From contig CAJNAR010000144.1 in the NCBI GenBank assembly GCA_905220665.1, forward strand, positions 248,001 to 312,000: DNA of 64,000 bases, given 5' to 3'. Below, one piece after another: positions 23,201 to 34,491 of this stretch (positions within the stretch are counted from its first letter, which is position 1; each line of letters begins with the position of its first letter). The notes below the pieces were generated by a model that was not told where the DNA came from, did not search any database, and saw only the letters and a list, made by a program, of their open reading frames with translations. Made by a program: the position numbers and the translations under genes. The stretch comes from Albugo candida. Taxonomy: Eukaryota > Oomycota > Peronosporomycetes > Albuginales > Albuginaceae.

Positions 23201-24861
23201 TCAGGAGAACTACAGATTGCATCGATTCCGTCGAGCATTTGCATCGGCAATTGAAGATGAGCAACGGCAAAATTATGCTCTTGCCGCTGCATCCGTTCAG
23301 AGATGGTGGAGGCTGGCTCTATGTCACAAATTGGCTCTTGTGGACACGGAAACTCTGGATTGGATACCCGAGCAGAAATCTCGACCAGTTGATCAGCACA
23401 GCATCAAGAGAATGGACTGGAAGCGCAAAGGAACTCGCTGTACCAAAATCGATGAAAATCAAGAATTCAGAAAAGAATTTACACCAACTCAAGCTGAAAA
23501 AGAGGACCCGATGACGCCAAAACGACGCAGCACATCTCAATTCGGAAAGAATGGATTGCATCGATACTCTCCAACAAGCAGTGATACACTCTCCTTCGAA
23601 TCAACTGAGACGGAGAAGAAAAACCGACTGAATGGTTCACCGTTTGCAAGAGTCGATTCAGGCACTCGCAGCTCCATAGGATATCGTATCTCGAATCCCG
23701 ACGAAATGATTTGCCGGCGCTCCACTTTCAAAAATAAATTGAGTCAACATTTTCGCCTTTTGGAGAGAAAAATTGAGGAATTGGAGTTAAAATGCAAAGG
23801 TCTCGAGTCATTGGTTTTGGTCAGTCTCAATGAGAAGAAGACATTACACAAAAGCGAAAGGAGGCGTCGATGGTCACAGTCTGATCTCTTACGACAAAAT
23901 AGCCACAAGAATGATGGTACTCACCTTATCGACGCAAATTTCGATGTCGACAATGTAGAAATGATCCTCGAGGGACTTCAGCAGCAAATGGATTCATTGC
24001 GCCAATCGCTTCATTCGACTCGTTCGCAGAAAGAAAGTATCACAAATCCACTGATTGTTCAACAAGAAATGAATGGAAATAGGGACAATCGTGCAACATT
24101 GACTCAACTGGGGTTCCCGGGACGAAGCAGAAGACGAGGTATTCATCGAAGTCGACTCACAGAACCCGACTTGCGACATCCTCATACTGGGGACATTGAA
24201 GCAGACACTGAAGAGAATATTGACAGTAGCCGAGGCACTGCAACTACATCGGGTGTGCTGGTTCCATCTTCGAGCAATTCATTGTCTTCGCTGACGACTC
24301 CTCTGCCTCTGTCGGTTTCAACAATTACCCCACGGCTTTTCCGGATATCCAATTGGGCGCGAAGTGTCAAATGTTATCAGTGCTTGGAACCATTCACTCT
24401 TTTCACTCGTCGACATCATTGTCGTCTTTGCGGGAAATCTTTCTGTAACGGTATGTTTGATATCATATTATTGTCAAGTGAAATTGTAACGTTGTTTTTT
24501 TGTAACAGAGCACTCGAGTCGACGTGTGTCTGTGTTTGGAGTCGGATATGACGATGAACCGGTTCGGGCGTGCGATGGATGCTTCAGTATGTATTACTTC
24601 AGTCTGACACAACGCATGCCGGCGGATGTCACGTTACAAAATCGACTACCAATGCAAAGCCAAGTATGGCTTAATGGACCGAGAATCTCCCTTTCATCAT
24701 CATCGGAATCCAGCATTGAATCCGTACATACGCAAGGAGAAGCGTGCTCTGACGACGCGATTTGTGCGCAAGCGCGTCAACGGGCTATGACTGCAAGCGA
24801 CAAAGGTTGTCAAAGCGATGAAGATATACAACGAAATCGATCGTCTTCCTTCCGATTCTAA
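20226..24861 (+). CDS. myosin heavy chain with IQ motifs and C-terminal FYVE finger
   Basis: Exons 20226-24450 and 24509-24861 (58-nt intron, GTATGT...AACAG) give 1525 residues. The motor domain spans about residues 70-850. The P-loop GESGAGKTE is at 172-180, switch I is NDNSSRFGK and switch II is DIFGFE followed by FEQLCINYANERLQAQFN. Loops near residues 450 and 710 carry acidic or Ser-rich inserts. Several IQ-like repeats lie at about 875-1030 (AAAKIQSTFKAYRGR, ALKLQRCWRGYADR, AATLIQATARGYHVR). A hydrophilic linker leads to a FYVE finger at about 1380-1440 (CYQCLEPF, RRHHCRLCGKSFCN, then CDGCF in exon 2). The intron splits the finger after FCN. FYVE fingers bind PI3P, so an actin-based motor acting on endosomes is expected. 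Myosin-FYVE fusions are typical of oomycetes. The first ATG is used; an upstream GTG is not a eukaryotic start. Confidence 0.93.
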
Positions 24862-24909
24862 ATCATTAACCGATAGACTGTGGTATATATCACTTACTAT
24901 CTGGACAGC

Positions 24910-25845
24910 TTATTTTGCAAGAAGATCTTCTAGAAAAGCATCAGCCAATTTTGAAGCAATTCCAGATTCTTCCGACGCGACCGGAAGCGAAATCAGATCC
25001 TTTTTGATATGGAGCGGGTCGTTATCAGTCTGCAGAGTGTCATTTCCTGAAGCGTATAGCTTTTCTAATCGTTTTCGCTTGTTTGCCTTCCTATCAGTTA
25101 TGTTAGAATGTGCTTTTCGTACACTTTGATGTATCTCTTCCAAATGTTGCTTCTCGTCAGTCCGTAATCGCCGTTCCCATTGCGAAACTACAAAGCTAGA
25201 ATGGTCCACATCGCTTGCTTTCATATCGTTTTTGCTTTTCTTTGTCGCTTCTACATACTCGAGATATTCTTTGCTCTCTTTCTTCAACTTGCGCGAGCGA
25301 CCAAATTCATCGAGGATAGTGACATACTCGTCATTCAAGTCCAACTCCATTGCACCACTCATGTCGTCTTCATTGAGTGTCTTGGATTTTGACTTAAAAT
25401 CGACCAAACATTCCGACAAGAGCACTTGATCTTGCTCGCTAGTTGCGCGGTGACCTCGACTCATGGCGTCATACAATCTCGCTTTCCTTTCCAAAATGCA
25501 CCGCGACTTTTCTTCCCATACTTTGACATCGTCTTTCATTCGTTCTTCGCTTTCAATTGCTTCATCGCGCAATTGCCGATCTTTGATGTTGCGATTGCCT
25601 TTTGTATCATGATTACCTTTTCTTATTTTTGCGTGAGATTGTGCTTCTTTCCGTAATTTCCAATTTGTTGTTTTGAACCGTTTGCGCGTGTCGGAATTTG
25701 TTCCAAAATGCTGCTTTCGCTCCTGCCGCTCTTTTTCTTTACGAAATACGAGTGCTTTTAGATCGACTATTGATTTTGAATCGACTTGAATCGCTTTAGC
25801 TTTAGAGGGGACAAGGGCCGACTCGGTTAGGAATCCTAACGACAT
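24910..25845 (-). CDS. CCDC174-like nuclear coiled-coil protein
   Basis: A single-exon frame of 311 residues with very high Lys/Glu/Arg content. Hallmarks of the CCDC174 family are visible: SIVDLKALVFRKEKE near residue 25, KTTNW near 58, a conserved ERKARLYDAMSRG near 118, LVDFKSKSK near 148, and DEYVTILDEFGRSRKLKK near 172 (human family form VDYVDSLGRSRR). The protein family is nuclear and linked to the exon-junction complex and mRNA processing in animals; no enzyme activity is known. It is convergent with the myosin gene, with only 48 bp between stops. Confidence 0.75.
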   Translation of the reverse strand: MSLGFLTESALVPSKAKAIQVDSKSIVDLKALVFRKEKERQERKQHFGTNSDTRKRFKTTNWKLRKEAQSHAKIRKGNHDTKGNRNIKDRQLRDEAIESEERMKDDVKVWEEKSRCILERKARLYDAMSRGHRATSEQDQVLLSECLVDFKSKSKTLNEDDMSGAMELDLNDEYVTILDEFGRSRKLKKESKEYLEYVEATKKSKNDMKASDVDHSSFVVSQWERRLRTDEKQHLEEIHQSVRKAHSNITDRKANKRKRLEKLYASGNDTLQTDNDPLHIKKDLISLPVASEESGIASKLADAFLEDLLAK

Positions 25846-26453
25846 ATTATCGATATAGCGTTACTTTCTGTAAACAGGTATAATATTATGGAGTGATATA
25901 AAGTCATGGAGCATTATATTGATCGGATAATATGAAAAAAAAACAGGCAGTGATGGAACATTCAGAGTAGACAAAAAAGTATAAAGTTGCACAAGATTTT
26001 CCGGTAGTAAAACTGTGCAGCCGAGTGCGACAGCTTGTATATTTGTGGTATTGTAGGAGGAGCATGTCATATGACTCTCTTTTCCGATTTGTAAAATATA
26101 CAATATTCTTATACATTACGTAAAAAATGCGAGGCCACATGTAGAGGACAGGTTCGGATCAGGAACGGTATAGAAACGATGTTGATTTCGATTATCTATT
26201 TTATGTGCTGTAAACTATTAGTCAAATTGATCTTCTTTTTTCAAGCTACCTGTCAAATACAATTTCTCTCCATATCGTTCGATCCGATAATACGTCCTCC
26301 ACATTCTCTCTCGCTGCTCTTGAGACGCACTCGCATCGTTTCAGAAAGTATATCACAAGGCGTGGAATTTATCGATATACATTGTAGCGAATAAAAGTCG
26401 TCATTACATCCGAACCATTCTCGCAACATTCGGAAGACTTTAATTCACACCCA
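25846..26453. promoter_or_regulatory. bidirectional promoter region between CCDC174-like and kinase genes
   Basis: About 600 bp separate two divergently transcribed genes. CATTCTCGC near 26418, 36 bp before the kinase ATG, resembles the oomycete initiator. No open frame in the interval has a recognisable product. Confidence 0.4.
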
Positions 26454-29002
26454 ATGCCGGAACAACAGCGCAAATCCATCCAAGGAATTACGCTCTTATC
26501 CGACGAGGATGCAGTCGCGATATCGAGAGGTGAAAGCCGAAAGACATCAAAATTGACAAGTACACGAAGTCGTCTCTCCGGATACTACCCAAGCACCTTT
26601 ACCTCACGCACAAGCTGCACGATATATGGAAGAGAACGGGATAGTAGCAATGGCGAAGAAAGTTTTTTAATAGGGTCGGGAAACGATAACGGAGCATTAT
26701 ATCCCAGTCAGCGTCTGAGTGTGTCTCCTGAAGTGAATCACACATTCGAAGATATGTTCAAAACGGACTGGGAAGGTTATATATGGAAGCGCGGACACGT
26801 AGTTCGATCATGGCGACATCGCTTCGCTGTTCTCTCTGGAACTTGTTTGTCATGTATGTGATCACAATTGCTAATGTTTGGTTTACTTAGTCTTGCTCGT
26901 AGATTACACATCAAAGGAAGTGGCCATGTTGAACACTGAAAAGTATCGTGGTCGTGTTACAGTTACAGCAGCAAGAAACGACGAAACACGTTCTTGTGGT
27001 GTGCTGATAACAACAACTATCAATAAAACGTTTATTATATACACTCGCACACCCGTGGAACGAGACATTTGGGTTTGTATGATCACGCAGGCGGTAGCTA
27101 ATTTAACTGGTCATATTCACTCTGTACGTTCCAAACGACAATTCTATGTCAAGGTCCTTAACACGTTTATTACCGCAGCCAATCACGAAATCATCAACAT
27201 CTCAAGTCCGGTCGTCAATGGATTGGGAGACTCGAAATCTGAGTGTAGTAAAACAATTCTATAACACGTGGACAACAGTCTTCTCTATAACCAACACCAA
27301 CGACTTGTCCTCGAGCTTTCTCTCATTGGTCTCACTATTATCCACTGATTTGATTTTGAGCGTATCGTATTCAGCTGAATCATCACGACTTGTAACCTTT
27401 TATGGAAGAGAAGGTCTCGTTGATTTTGTTGTGGATATTACAAAATATGTTCATTTCGAAGATTTTACCGTAACACGATATATAACAACCAAGCATCCAA
27501 ATGTACTTCAAGTCGTTGGCTCGGGTCAAATGTGCAACAAGTCCTCTAATAAGGTATATGCATTCGCACTTCGCGATGAGCTGCAAGTGAGTCCAGGTGG
27601 TCGAATTCTCAGTATCCGAATGCAAATCGATGTCGATGCAAATGCTCTACAAAACTCGGACACGTTTCGCTTGGATCGTCATCAATACGCTTCCAATTCC
27701 AAACGCGTGCTGTCACTATCGATCCAACATTTTCATGTCAATAGAATCCTTGGAAAAGGAACGTTTGGTACTGTCGTTTTAGCTGCTCGAAGAAACACAG
27801 GAGAGATATTTGCCATCAAAATCCTCGAAAAAGATTCCATGTCCAATTACGATAAATTACGTACTAAAACAGAAATGCGAATATTACGTGATGTCCACCA
27901 TCCGTTTATCGCTCCGTTGAGGTGAGTCTTCTAATACATCGAATTCCGTCCAATTCACCCAATTCGTTTCTATAGATTCTCCTTTCAGAGTCAATCGCGA
28001 GTGTTTCTCGGAATGGAGTATTATCCCGGTGGAAGTCTGTACACACACATGAACCGGTTTACCAACAACAAGGAGCATCGTATCAAAATCCCTTTGGATT
28101 TAGCACGGGTTCGCTTTTACGTCTCACAGATCGTGCTGGCGCTTTGCCATTTGCATGCGTGTGAAATCGTGTATCGGTAAGTGTTTTCGTTCGCCCGATA
28201 TTGGATAGGAAGGACACTAACGATGCGTCATAGGGACTTGAAGCCTGATAATATAATGCTCGACGAAGATGGAAACATTGCGTTGGTCGATTTTGGACTC
28301 TCTAAATCGAATGTCGACTCGTTGTCTGGCGCGCGTACTATGGCCGGGTCACCTGCATATACCGCGCCTGAGCTGCTAAAGCCAAAACGAGTGCGTGATT
28401 ATGGAAAAGCTGTTGACTGGTGGTGTCTTGGGATCCTGATATATGAGATGCTCTTTGGAAAACGGCCTTTTCATCATATGAATGTCTCAGTACTGTATAA
28501 ACTCATTGAAAAAGATCGCGTCAAATTTCCATCAAAGGCGTCGATTCCCGCTGACGTTCGAGATCTGATAGTCGGATTGCTCGAAAAAGACCCCAAAAAG
28601 CGTCTTGGAGCCCGACAAGCAAGCGAGATATTGATCCATCCATTTTTTAGAGATGTCAAATGGGAACTTGTTTTGAGGAAGAAGATACAGCCTCCATGGA
28701 CGCCAATACCGATCTCATTGGAAGAAGAACGACTTCGAGTCTCAGAGATCGATTTCGATAAATTTCTTGCGTCTCAATGCAATAAGAGTGACAGTGTTTT
28801 CCAAATGATATTTCCATGGAAAAGCTTCAAATCACGTCGCGGTGAACGAAGGACGATGCACACAGCAAACGATGACTTTGGGAAATTTAGCTACGTCAGT
28901 GATACAACAAGCTCATTTCTTGTCAACGAAGATGAGATATTGGATTCTGCTTTCACTGGTAGGAGAAGTGTCCAGTATCATGCACTGTCAAGTGAATCAT
29001 AA
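26454..29002 (+). CDS. PH - NTF2/SnoaL-like - AGC protein kinase
   Basis: Five exons, 26454-26853, 26891-27123, 27179-27921, 27976-28176 and 28234-29002, give 781 residues. Introns are 37, 55, 54 and 57 nt with GTATGT, GTACGT, GTGAGT and GTAAGT donors. A PH domain covers about residues 106-205 (EGYIWKRGHVVRSWRHRFAVL ... RDIWVCMITQAV). Residues about 233-365 look like an NTF2/SnoaL fold (VVKQFYNTWTTVF, a FYGREGLVDFV turn, GGRILSIRMQID). The kinase has GKGTFG at 403-408, the AIK Lys at 425, a YRDLKPDN catalytic loop, DFG, activation loop TMAGSPAYTAPELL and a C-terminal AGC-type extension (PPWTPIPIS). It probably acts at phosphoinositide-rich membranes, PKB-like in logic. Ser/Thr specificity is indicated by DLKPDN. 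The middle domain is an unusual addition. Confidence 0.88.
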
Positions 29003-29256
29003 TGCAGCGAGCGGTGTATTGGTTTTGATCACATTCCCTTGGCTACGGCTCTGTCCGGACACCGCAGTATGAAGGTCACACGGCTACAGTGAGCATCGAA
29101 TTCAGGTAACAAAGGCCTATGAAGCTGACTCGTAAAGTAGAATCGTCTTACAGAAGAAAATTAAAAAGTCTCAATGAGAGCGAAAATATGTGCAACTTGT
29201 TGAGCCGTCTTTAGCCACAAAATGTGTCGAAAAATGAACCTTAGAGTCCATCGCCA

Positions 29257-30622
29257 TCAATTCTGTCGATCAAGCACTTCTCGTAGCCGCTGGACAAGTT
29301 CCGCCTTGAGCCCGGTTGTAGGGAGATTTAATTTCTTCAATTCTTTTCGAAGAATCGGAACTGTCATCATCTCAATCGGTTTGGATGGTGTGTACACCAT
29401 CTCGGAAGGACTTGCATCCATCATTTCCACATTACTGTCGTTTCTCGACTTGGCATTACGTGTTTTTCTCGTCGGTGTGCGTTGGACGGCCTCAGTTTCC
29501 TGTGATGTTTGTGTCACCGAAACGGATGTATCAATCTACACGATCGACCGATGAGACTTTTTTTTATTGAAACTATCATTTCTTACTTGCTCCATTTTTA
29601 CATCCTTTGTATCGCAAATTGTGCCATTGGCCTCATCGACCATCTTCATCAACTCGGTGCTCTGAATCGTTTCTACCGTGGTGATAGTGACTGTGCTGGT
29701 AGTAGACACATTCGCATGGAGTTTCACCGAGCGTTTGGGCTCATTTGCTGCAAGTACCGTCAATTCTTCCGGCTGTGATAGCGGCATATAAATGAATCAA
29801 TCAACACTCGATCCATTTGAGCTGTGTACCTTGGATGATTTTGTATCGCCTGGTTCCTCTCGCATCTCTTTTTCAAAAGTTTGCCCGATTTCCGAGCTAA
29901 AAAATCGTGTTGCTGCATCACGTTCCTGCATACGAAAATCAACCAAAAATCTTTAAATGACACTCTTACCGCTGGTCGGATCTTTGCATAGTCCAATACT
30001 CGCAATTGTGGTAGCTTGTGGATGACATACTCCCGATAGAATTTGCGTTTGGTGACTGGATTCCCCAGTAATATAAGAGTATGTATGCACAAACGAATAA
30101 ATTAAGGAACTGAGGACGATGGTTATGTATACAATGAACGAATGCAATGGTGAAAGGATATCTAACTTTCGAAATCCAATAAGGGAATCGATTTCTGTCA
30201 AATTGACAATTTTGTTGTTGGTGAGTATTAACACTTGGAGATTTCCAATCGATTCCTCCAAGTGTGGCTGGATCCTGGAAATATGATTGGTGTGCATTAA
30301 TAACATTCGCAATCGTCTGAAACGTGGGAAATTCTCGAGCTTTTTTATCTCATTGTCACAGAGATCGATGCAGTCGAATCCGTCCTAAGCGGAAGATTGT
30401 GCACGTGTTAAGAAGAGATGGTGAGGGATCATTTATTTGTGAGACTTTAGTGACGCCGAGATTTTCGATTGCAGGTGCTTTGTAGCCTAAGTGACGCGTT
30501 ATGTTTATGCTTTGAGTGGTAGAAGATTGGGAGTCGAGCGTACCACGTAGCGATAGTTCTCGTTCCCGTAAAGGGTTGATACAAACTTGCGCTTGCAATA
30601 TCACATCACTGGTTAATCGCAT
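29257..30622 (-). CDS. U2A'-like LRR splicing factor with C-terminal SAP motif
   Basis: Seven exons (30622-30544, 30486-30446, 30384-30162, 30082-29970, 29925-29830, 29772-29587, 29535-29257) give 338 residues. The start MRLTSDVILQAQVCINPLRE, RELSLRGYKAPAIENLGVTKD, LRR repeats with VLILTNNKIVNLTEI, and GNPVTKRKFYREYVIHKLPQ then LRVLDY are diagnostic of U2 snRNP protein A' (SNRPA1/Lea1). That protein binds U2B'' and U2 stem-loop IV. The C-terminus carries a SAP motif (MMTVPILRKELKKLNLPTTG ... VQRLREVL), which is not part of the usual U2A'. Intron 3 (30083-30161) has U12-type AT-AC ends; the other five are short GT-AG introns of 44-61 nt. Convergent with the kinase gene and divergent from the deaminase gene. 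Confidence 0.85.
30083..30161 (-). other. probable U12-type AT-AC intron in the U2A'-like gene
   Basis: On the minus strand the intron begins ATATCCTTT, the minor-spliceosome donor consensus. It contains TTCCTTAAT (30109-30101), the U12 branch-site consensus, about 20 nt before its end at GCATAC. No GT-AG pair joins the two exons in frame, while these ends give FRKLD-TLILLGNPVT, exactly the LRR spacing of U2A'. Seen in sequence; splicing itself is inferred. Confidence 0.8.
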
Positions 30623-31199
30623 TGTTTACACAAAGAGAGATTTTTGTATCACATTTTGTAGGAGCTTCACAGCAGTAATCGACTTTGTACCGGTATTTAT
30701 GCATGACAAATGCAGAAATTGTATTGAAGTCAAAAATGGTCTATCGAGCAGTGCTTTGTGTAGGGATGCAGATACATCGGCGTGTAGCGCGACAGTATTG
30801 GAGATTGCGTCTGGATTGACATTGTCAACAGCAGGGATAGTAGTCGGCAGGAAAAGATGTATCGTAAAGAAGCCCTTTCGTGTCAAATACTGAGAGTTTT
30901 TGACCGGAATTTGTCTTTATAATGTCGTGGCGTATTTGATAGTTTATAAAGACGACGTACTTGTACAATAACGACAAAATTTATGATGGATGGGCCTCGG
31001 TATCAACTCAAATAGGAACGAGCTTATAGTACATGTGTTTGAAGCTGCTCGTTAATTCCGTATTGAGTCCAAAGTACCTATTTCTTACAAACCAATTGAA
31101 CGCCTCCATAAAAAGCAAGAAGCTATGGAAATGACACTCTAAAAGAGCGATAAATATCGTGCGACAAAGTGAGTCAGATAAACATAATTAACTCCCTTA
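30623..31199. promoter_or_regulatory. bidirectional spacer between U2A'-like and deaminase genes
   Basis: About 580 bp between divergent starts. Open frames on both strands (30516-30893 plus, 30626-30886 minus) shadow each other and have no motif. I see no further gene. Confidence 0.35.
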
Positions 31200-31709
31200 A
31201 TGCTATATCCTTCGCCATTTGATAATCCTACAAAAGCAGATAGAGCCATCAAAATGCCGTCCGATGCTCAGAACACACTCGATGAGCGCTTTATGTCACT
31301 AGCGATTTCCGAAGCAAACAAATCGATTCCAATTCCAAACGCTTACTGCGTGGGCTGTGTCATTGTGCGCAACAACTCACTACTATCAACCGGTTATTCA
31401 CGTGAGCTAAGCGGCAATGCACACGCGGAACAAGTCGCTTTGATCAAGCTTGATTTTATCGCAACTGACGCGACCTTGTACACTACAATGGAACCGTGCA
31501 GTGAACGTCTTTCGGGAAACACACCCTGCGTCGATAACTGCATTCGCGCGCATGTCAAGCGAGTTGTAATTGGTGTAAAAGAGCCCACCAACTTTGTGCG
31601 CTGTAGAGGAGTGGAGAAGCTGACCGCGGCTGGAATCGCGGTCGATATTCTACATGGATTTGAAGAGGCTTGCTTGCTTCCCAATCGGCACATCGACTTG
31701 CACGTATGA
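31200..31709 (+). CDS. RibD/Rib2-type pyrimidine deaminase domain protein
   Basis: An intronless frame of 169 residues (a second ATG at 31254 would give 151). The zinc deaminase signature is complete: NAHAEQVAL (His75, Glu77) and MEPCSERLSGNTPC (Cys100, Cys110). The PCS-RLSGN-PC form is the one found in fungal riboflavin-pathway deaminases (Rib2, DRAP deaminase), which deaminate 2,5-diamino-6-ribitylamino-pyrimidinone phosphate. No reductase or pseudouridine-synthase domain is fused. A different cytidine/deoxycytidine-type substrate cannot be excluded. Stop is 106 bp from the end of the convergent J-domain gene. Confidence 0.75.
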   Translation: MLYPSPFDNPTKADRAIKMPSDAQNTLDERFMSLAISEANKSIPIPNAYCVGCVIVRNNSLLSTGYSRELSGNAHAEQVALIKLDFIATDATLYTTMEPCSERLSGNTPCVDNCIRAHVKRVVIGVKEPTNFVRCRGVEKLTAAGIAVDILHGFEEACLLPNRHIDLHV

Positions 31710-31815
31710 GTGCATCAACCCGCGAGCACAACATAGCTGAGATGGAAGCATGCACAATAAAAAGATTTTTCCGTGAACGCGACAAGAGAATTTCGTCCTT
31801 AGCATCGATAGAAAA

Positions 31816-33006
31816 CTATCCTTCTTTTCCTTGGAATAGTTTGTTGGAAAAACCGTTGATTACTTTTCGAATTCCGCCCGAGTCGCCACCGGAACTGAAT
31901 CTTCGTTGAGGTGTTTCTTCGCATGGTACTACTTTGTTGTCTCGTCCATGACACTCGGCTAGGAATTCCTCATACGCTTGCTCTCTTTTTGCCAGTACCT
32001 CGTCGGTATATTTTTGTTTCTCTTCGACACGTGCTACCACGTCTTCATATTGTTTCTTTGCTGCAAGGAATTCTTTCTGTAAGCTATCCAAACTCTCTTT
32101 CTCTCTGACAAGCGTATTCTCAGTCTCTTGAATGTCACGCAACGCTTGAGACGACATCTCCATTTTCACACAGGTCACTGAATACTTTACAGCGGAAAGC
32201 CAATTATCGCCATACACGCAAATCAGATGAGGTCCTTTTTCGAGTGAGATTGTACGTCGTACTTCGAAAAAGGTCAGCTTGGTGAATACCTCTGGTAGCT
32301 CTTGTTCGTGTCCATTCAAATGTGGTGGCCACATTTCGTTCAAATCCATCAACTCGACCGAATTCGTGAGGTACATATCTGCTGCGGTGTATCTGGTCTT
32401 CTTCACCGATTCCTGCACCAATCGAACTCCTCCACTTTGATCGAATAAAACCAGTTTGAACTTACTCTTTGACATGGAACGACACTTTAGGACAAGAGAC
32501 TCATTCGCTGCGGCCAAATGTATACGGTAGAAATGAGCATCTTGTTTATCGACTTTGGAATGCTTCTCCACACCAAAAGGAAGATCAGTGACATGAACTT
32601 TGTTACTTGTATTGCTTCTCTCATCACAAATATCGCGAGCGGAGGACAGGACAGACTGAGAAATCTGAGTCGGGATTGGTAGTCCGATTTTGGTGAATAG
32701 CGCGCCAACCATTCGTCCAAAACCACCCATTGCTTCCACATCCACACTTTCGACTTCGATCCCCTTGCCGGTCTCACCTGAGAGGTCATACTGTCGCCGT
32801 TTGTTTGGATCGCTTAGGACCGCGTATGCAGTCGAAACTTGTTTGAATTTATTTGCAGCTTCCTCTGAGCCGGCATTTCGATCGGGATGGTACTTTAACG
32901 CTAGTTTGCGATAAGCACTTTTGATTTCGAGTTCGCTGGCGGATCGCTGGACACCGAGCTCTTCATAGAAGTTAAAATGATGTTCAGATTCGGCGTTCTC
33001 ACTCAT
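31816..33006 (-). CDS. J-domain (DnaJ) protein with C-terminal coiled coil
   Basis: Single exon, 396 residues. The J domain is at about residues 12-78 ([21 protein letters not shown] with intact [23 protein letters not shown]). A middle domain without Cys repeats follows (no zinc finger, so not type I). A long heptad-rich stretch lies at about 300-365 ([20 protein letters not shown] ... [20 protein letters not shown]). The C-terminus is Gly/Ser-rich. It should stimulate an Hsp70; the partner and place are unknown. This is the only intact copy: its first exon part and leader recur as relics at 6918-7300 and 14500-14881. It is likely the parent locus because it lies next to conserved housekeeping genes. 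Confidence 0.88.
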   Translation of the reverse strand: MSENAESEHHFNFYEELGVQRSASELEIKSAYRKLALKYHPDRNAGSEEAANKFKQVSTAYAVLSDPNKRRQYDLSGETGKGIEVESVDVEAMGGFGRMVGALFTKIGLPIPTQISQSVLSSARDICDERSNTSNKVHVTDLPFGVEKHSKVDKQDAHFYRIHLAAANESLVLKCRSMSKSKFKLVLFDQSGGVRLVQESVKKTRYTAADMYLTNSVELMDLNEMWPPHLNGHEQELPEVFTKLTFFEVRRTISLEKGPHLICVYGDNWLSAVKYSVTCVKMEMSSQALRDIQETENTLVREKESLDSLQKEFLAAKKQYEDVVARVEEKQKYTDEVLAKREQAYEEFLAECHGRDNKVVPCEETPQRRFSSGGDSGGIRKVINGFSNKLFQGKEG

Positions 33007-33289
33007 TTCTCAAAATCGAGCGATTTGACTTGTTGACTTATATGCGCATACACTGACTTAATCGCGACATGATAGTAGATCTATGACCATGACAATTTTG
33101 AAGACTTTTAGCAGTTGCGCCTACTTGAGCAATTGATGAAGGAAGAGCAAGGAAAACATTTTTTTCGATGCATTCGATTGATGAAATGATGAATCGACTA
33201 TCACAAGCTGGGGTATGATCGGGATCAAGTGCGCAGCATTGATTCTGTATTGTTTTTACAATGTCGTTTATCTAACTTTTCTGCAGTAT

Positions 33290-33560
33290 GGTGTCAGCAT
33301 GATCTGTTCCAAATGCGTATACGGAATCGTTGCTGATCTTCTAATCCACAATCTGGGTTCGAAGACGTTCATCCGCTTCCTGTAGACGGTCATTGACCTC
33401 ATCTTTGGCTTCGTCGTTGTTGCTGTGCTGCTTCCATGCGTATCGCTACTTCCTCACAGATTCTGTTTCCGGCCAAACGGCTTTTTTGTCCCCAATAACT
33501 TTTATTATTTCTTGCATCAAAACATCAATTTCCTTCATCTGGAATTTGTAAGAGTTTGAC
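33290..33560 (-). pseudogene. coiled-coil gene relic, block C copy
   Basis: The minus strand reads MKEIDVLMQEIIKVIGD, then in other frames CEEVAIRMEAAQQQRRSQ and DEVNDRLQEADERLRTQIVD. These are heptad-like stretches separated by a stop and frame changes. Related copies are at 6335-6640 and 15135-15420. It lies upstream of the intact J-domain gene and downstream of SSRQ member C. Even in this parent-like block the frame is broken, so either the gene has more introns than I can place or all three copies are dead. Confidence 0.5.
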
Positions 33561-33569
33561 TCGTTCTGA

Positions 33570-34480
33570 CTGCTCGATGCCTTGATAATGTGGTGCGTGG
33601 AGCCGAAGCTATGAACATCTTCAGCTCATTTGATATACAAAGACTCGATGTGAGACGAGATCTGAAATAATACAATGAGTGGAGCGTCGACAAGTCGACA
33701 ATGCAAACGCCTCTGGTACCGCCGTCCTTCATCCCTCATACTTGCTCCACGTTGCTCCACTCTGGTGAGAAAGCGATGTCCCAAGGTCAAGCAAGAGTAA
33801 CAAGTTATGAAGTTGATCAAGATATATGGTCCAAAAGCAGATACTGCCCTTCATCTAGATTGTCAAACTGCCTTCGTCTACGTCCTAGTTGGCTTTATCG
33901 AATGTCTATAATCTGTTCAGCACGTTGACTAGGCATCAGAAAGTAGATTGAGCTCCTATTCATTCAAAATGAATACGAAAGTATCACTATATCAAATATA
34001 AGCTCAGCATGAGAGCGCTCAATTATTTCGGTACAACGAGCCCGCATTACGTCAATCGTTACCTATGCAAACCAATACGTTACCCTTGAACTAAGTATCC
34101 ATTCAACTTCTTTCTCATTTTTAGCATTGTTATGAAGCTTCTCGCACTGCTCTGATGCTTTTAAAAATGGCTTTTAGGATAGCAATGGAGCTGAAGAACG
34201 ATATGCAAGAAGAGACAGTCATGATAATATGAAGTAAGTTTGGCCTGCTATCAATGGAAGGTTTCAGTCAAGCTGGCGGGGGTAATAGTGATTGCCATTG
34301 CAAAAGGCGGTGTCACTGCATCGAGACTAGAGCTCTTAGCAAAGCCTTGGACTAGGAGACCACTGTAGAAGGTTGTCATTGTGCTTTGAAATGATTGCAA
34401 AATTGTATATTCGGTCGATTTGTGAATATATTTGATGCTTCACAGATTGTTCAGTGCTACCGACTTCCATAAATAGAGCC
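33570..34480. other. 3' flank of member C, duplicated
   Basis: 34130-34440 is similar to 5500-5770 (inverse orientation), 15480-15790 and partly 42640-42780, with shared blocks AACGATATGCAAGAAGAGA and TTGCCATTGCAAAAGGCGGTGTCAC. No open frame is conserved. 33570-34130 has no recognisable feature beyond short frames. Confidence 0.5.
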
Positions 34481-34491
34481 CGTATTTACAC

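Noticed and set aside
27146..27178. Frameshift, or a 25-nt intron starting GTCCTT, in the kinase gene
   Set aside because: A 55-nt intron with canonical GTACGT donor (27124-27178) joins the same exons in frame.
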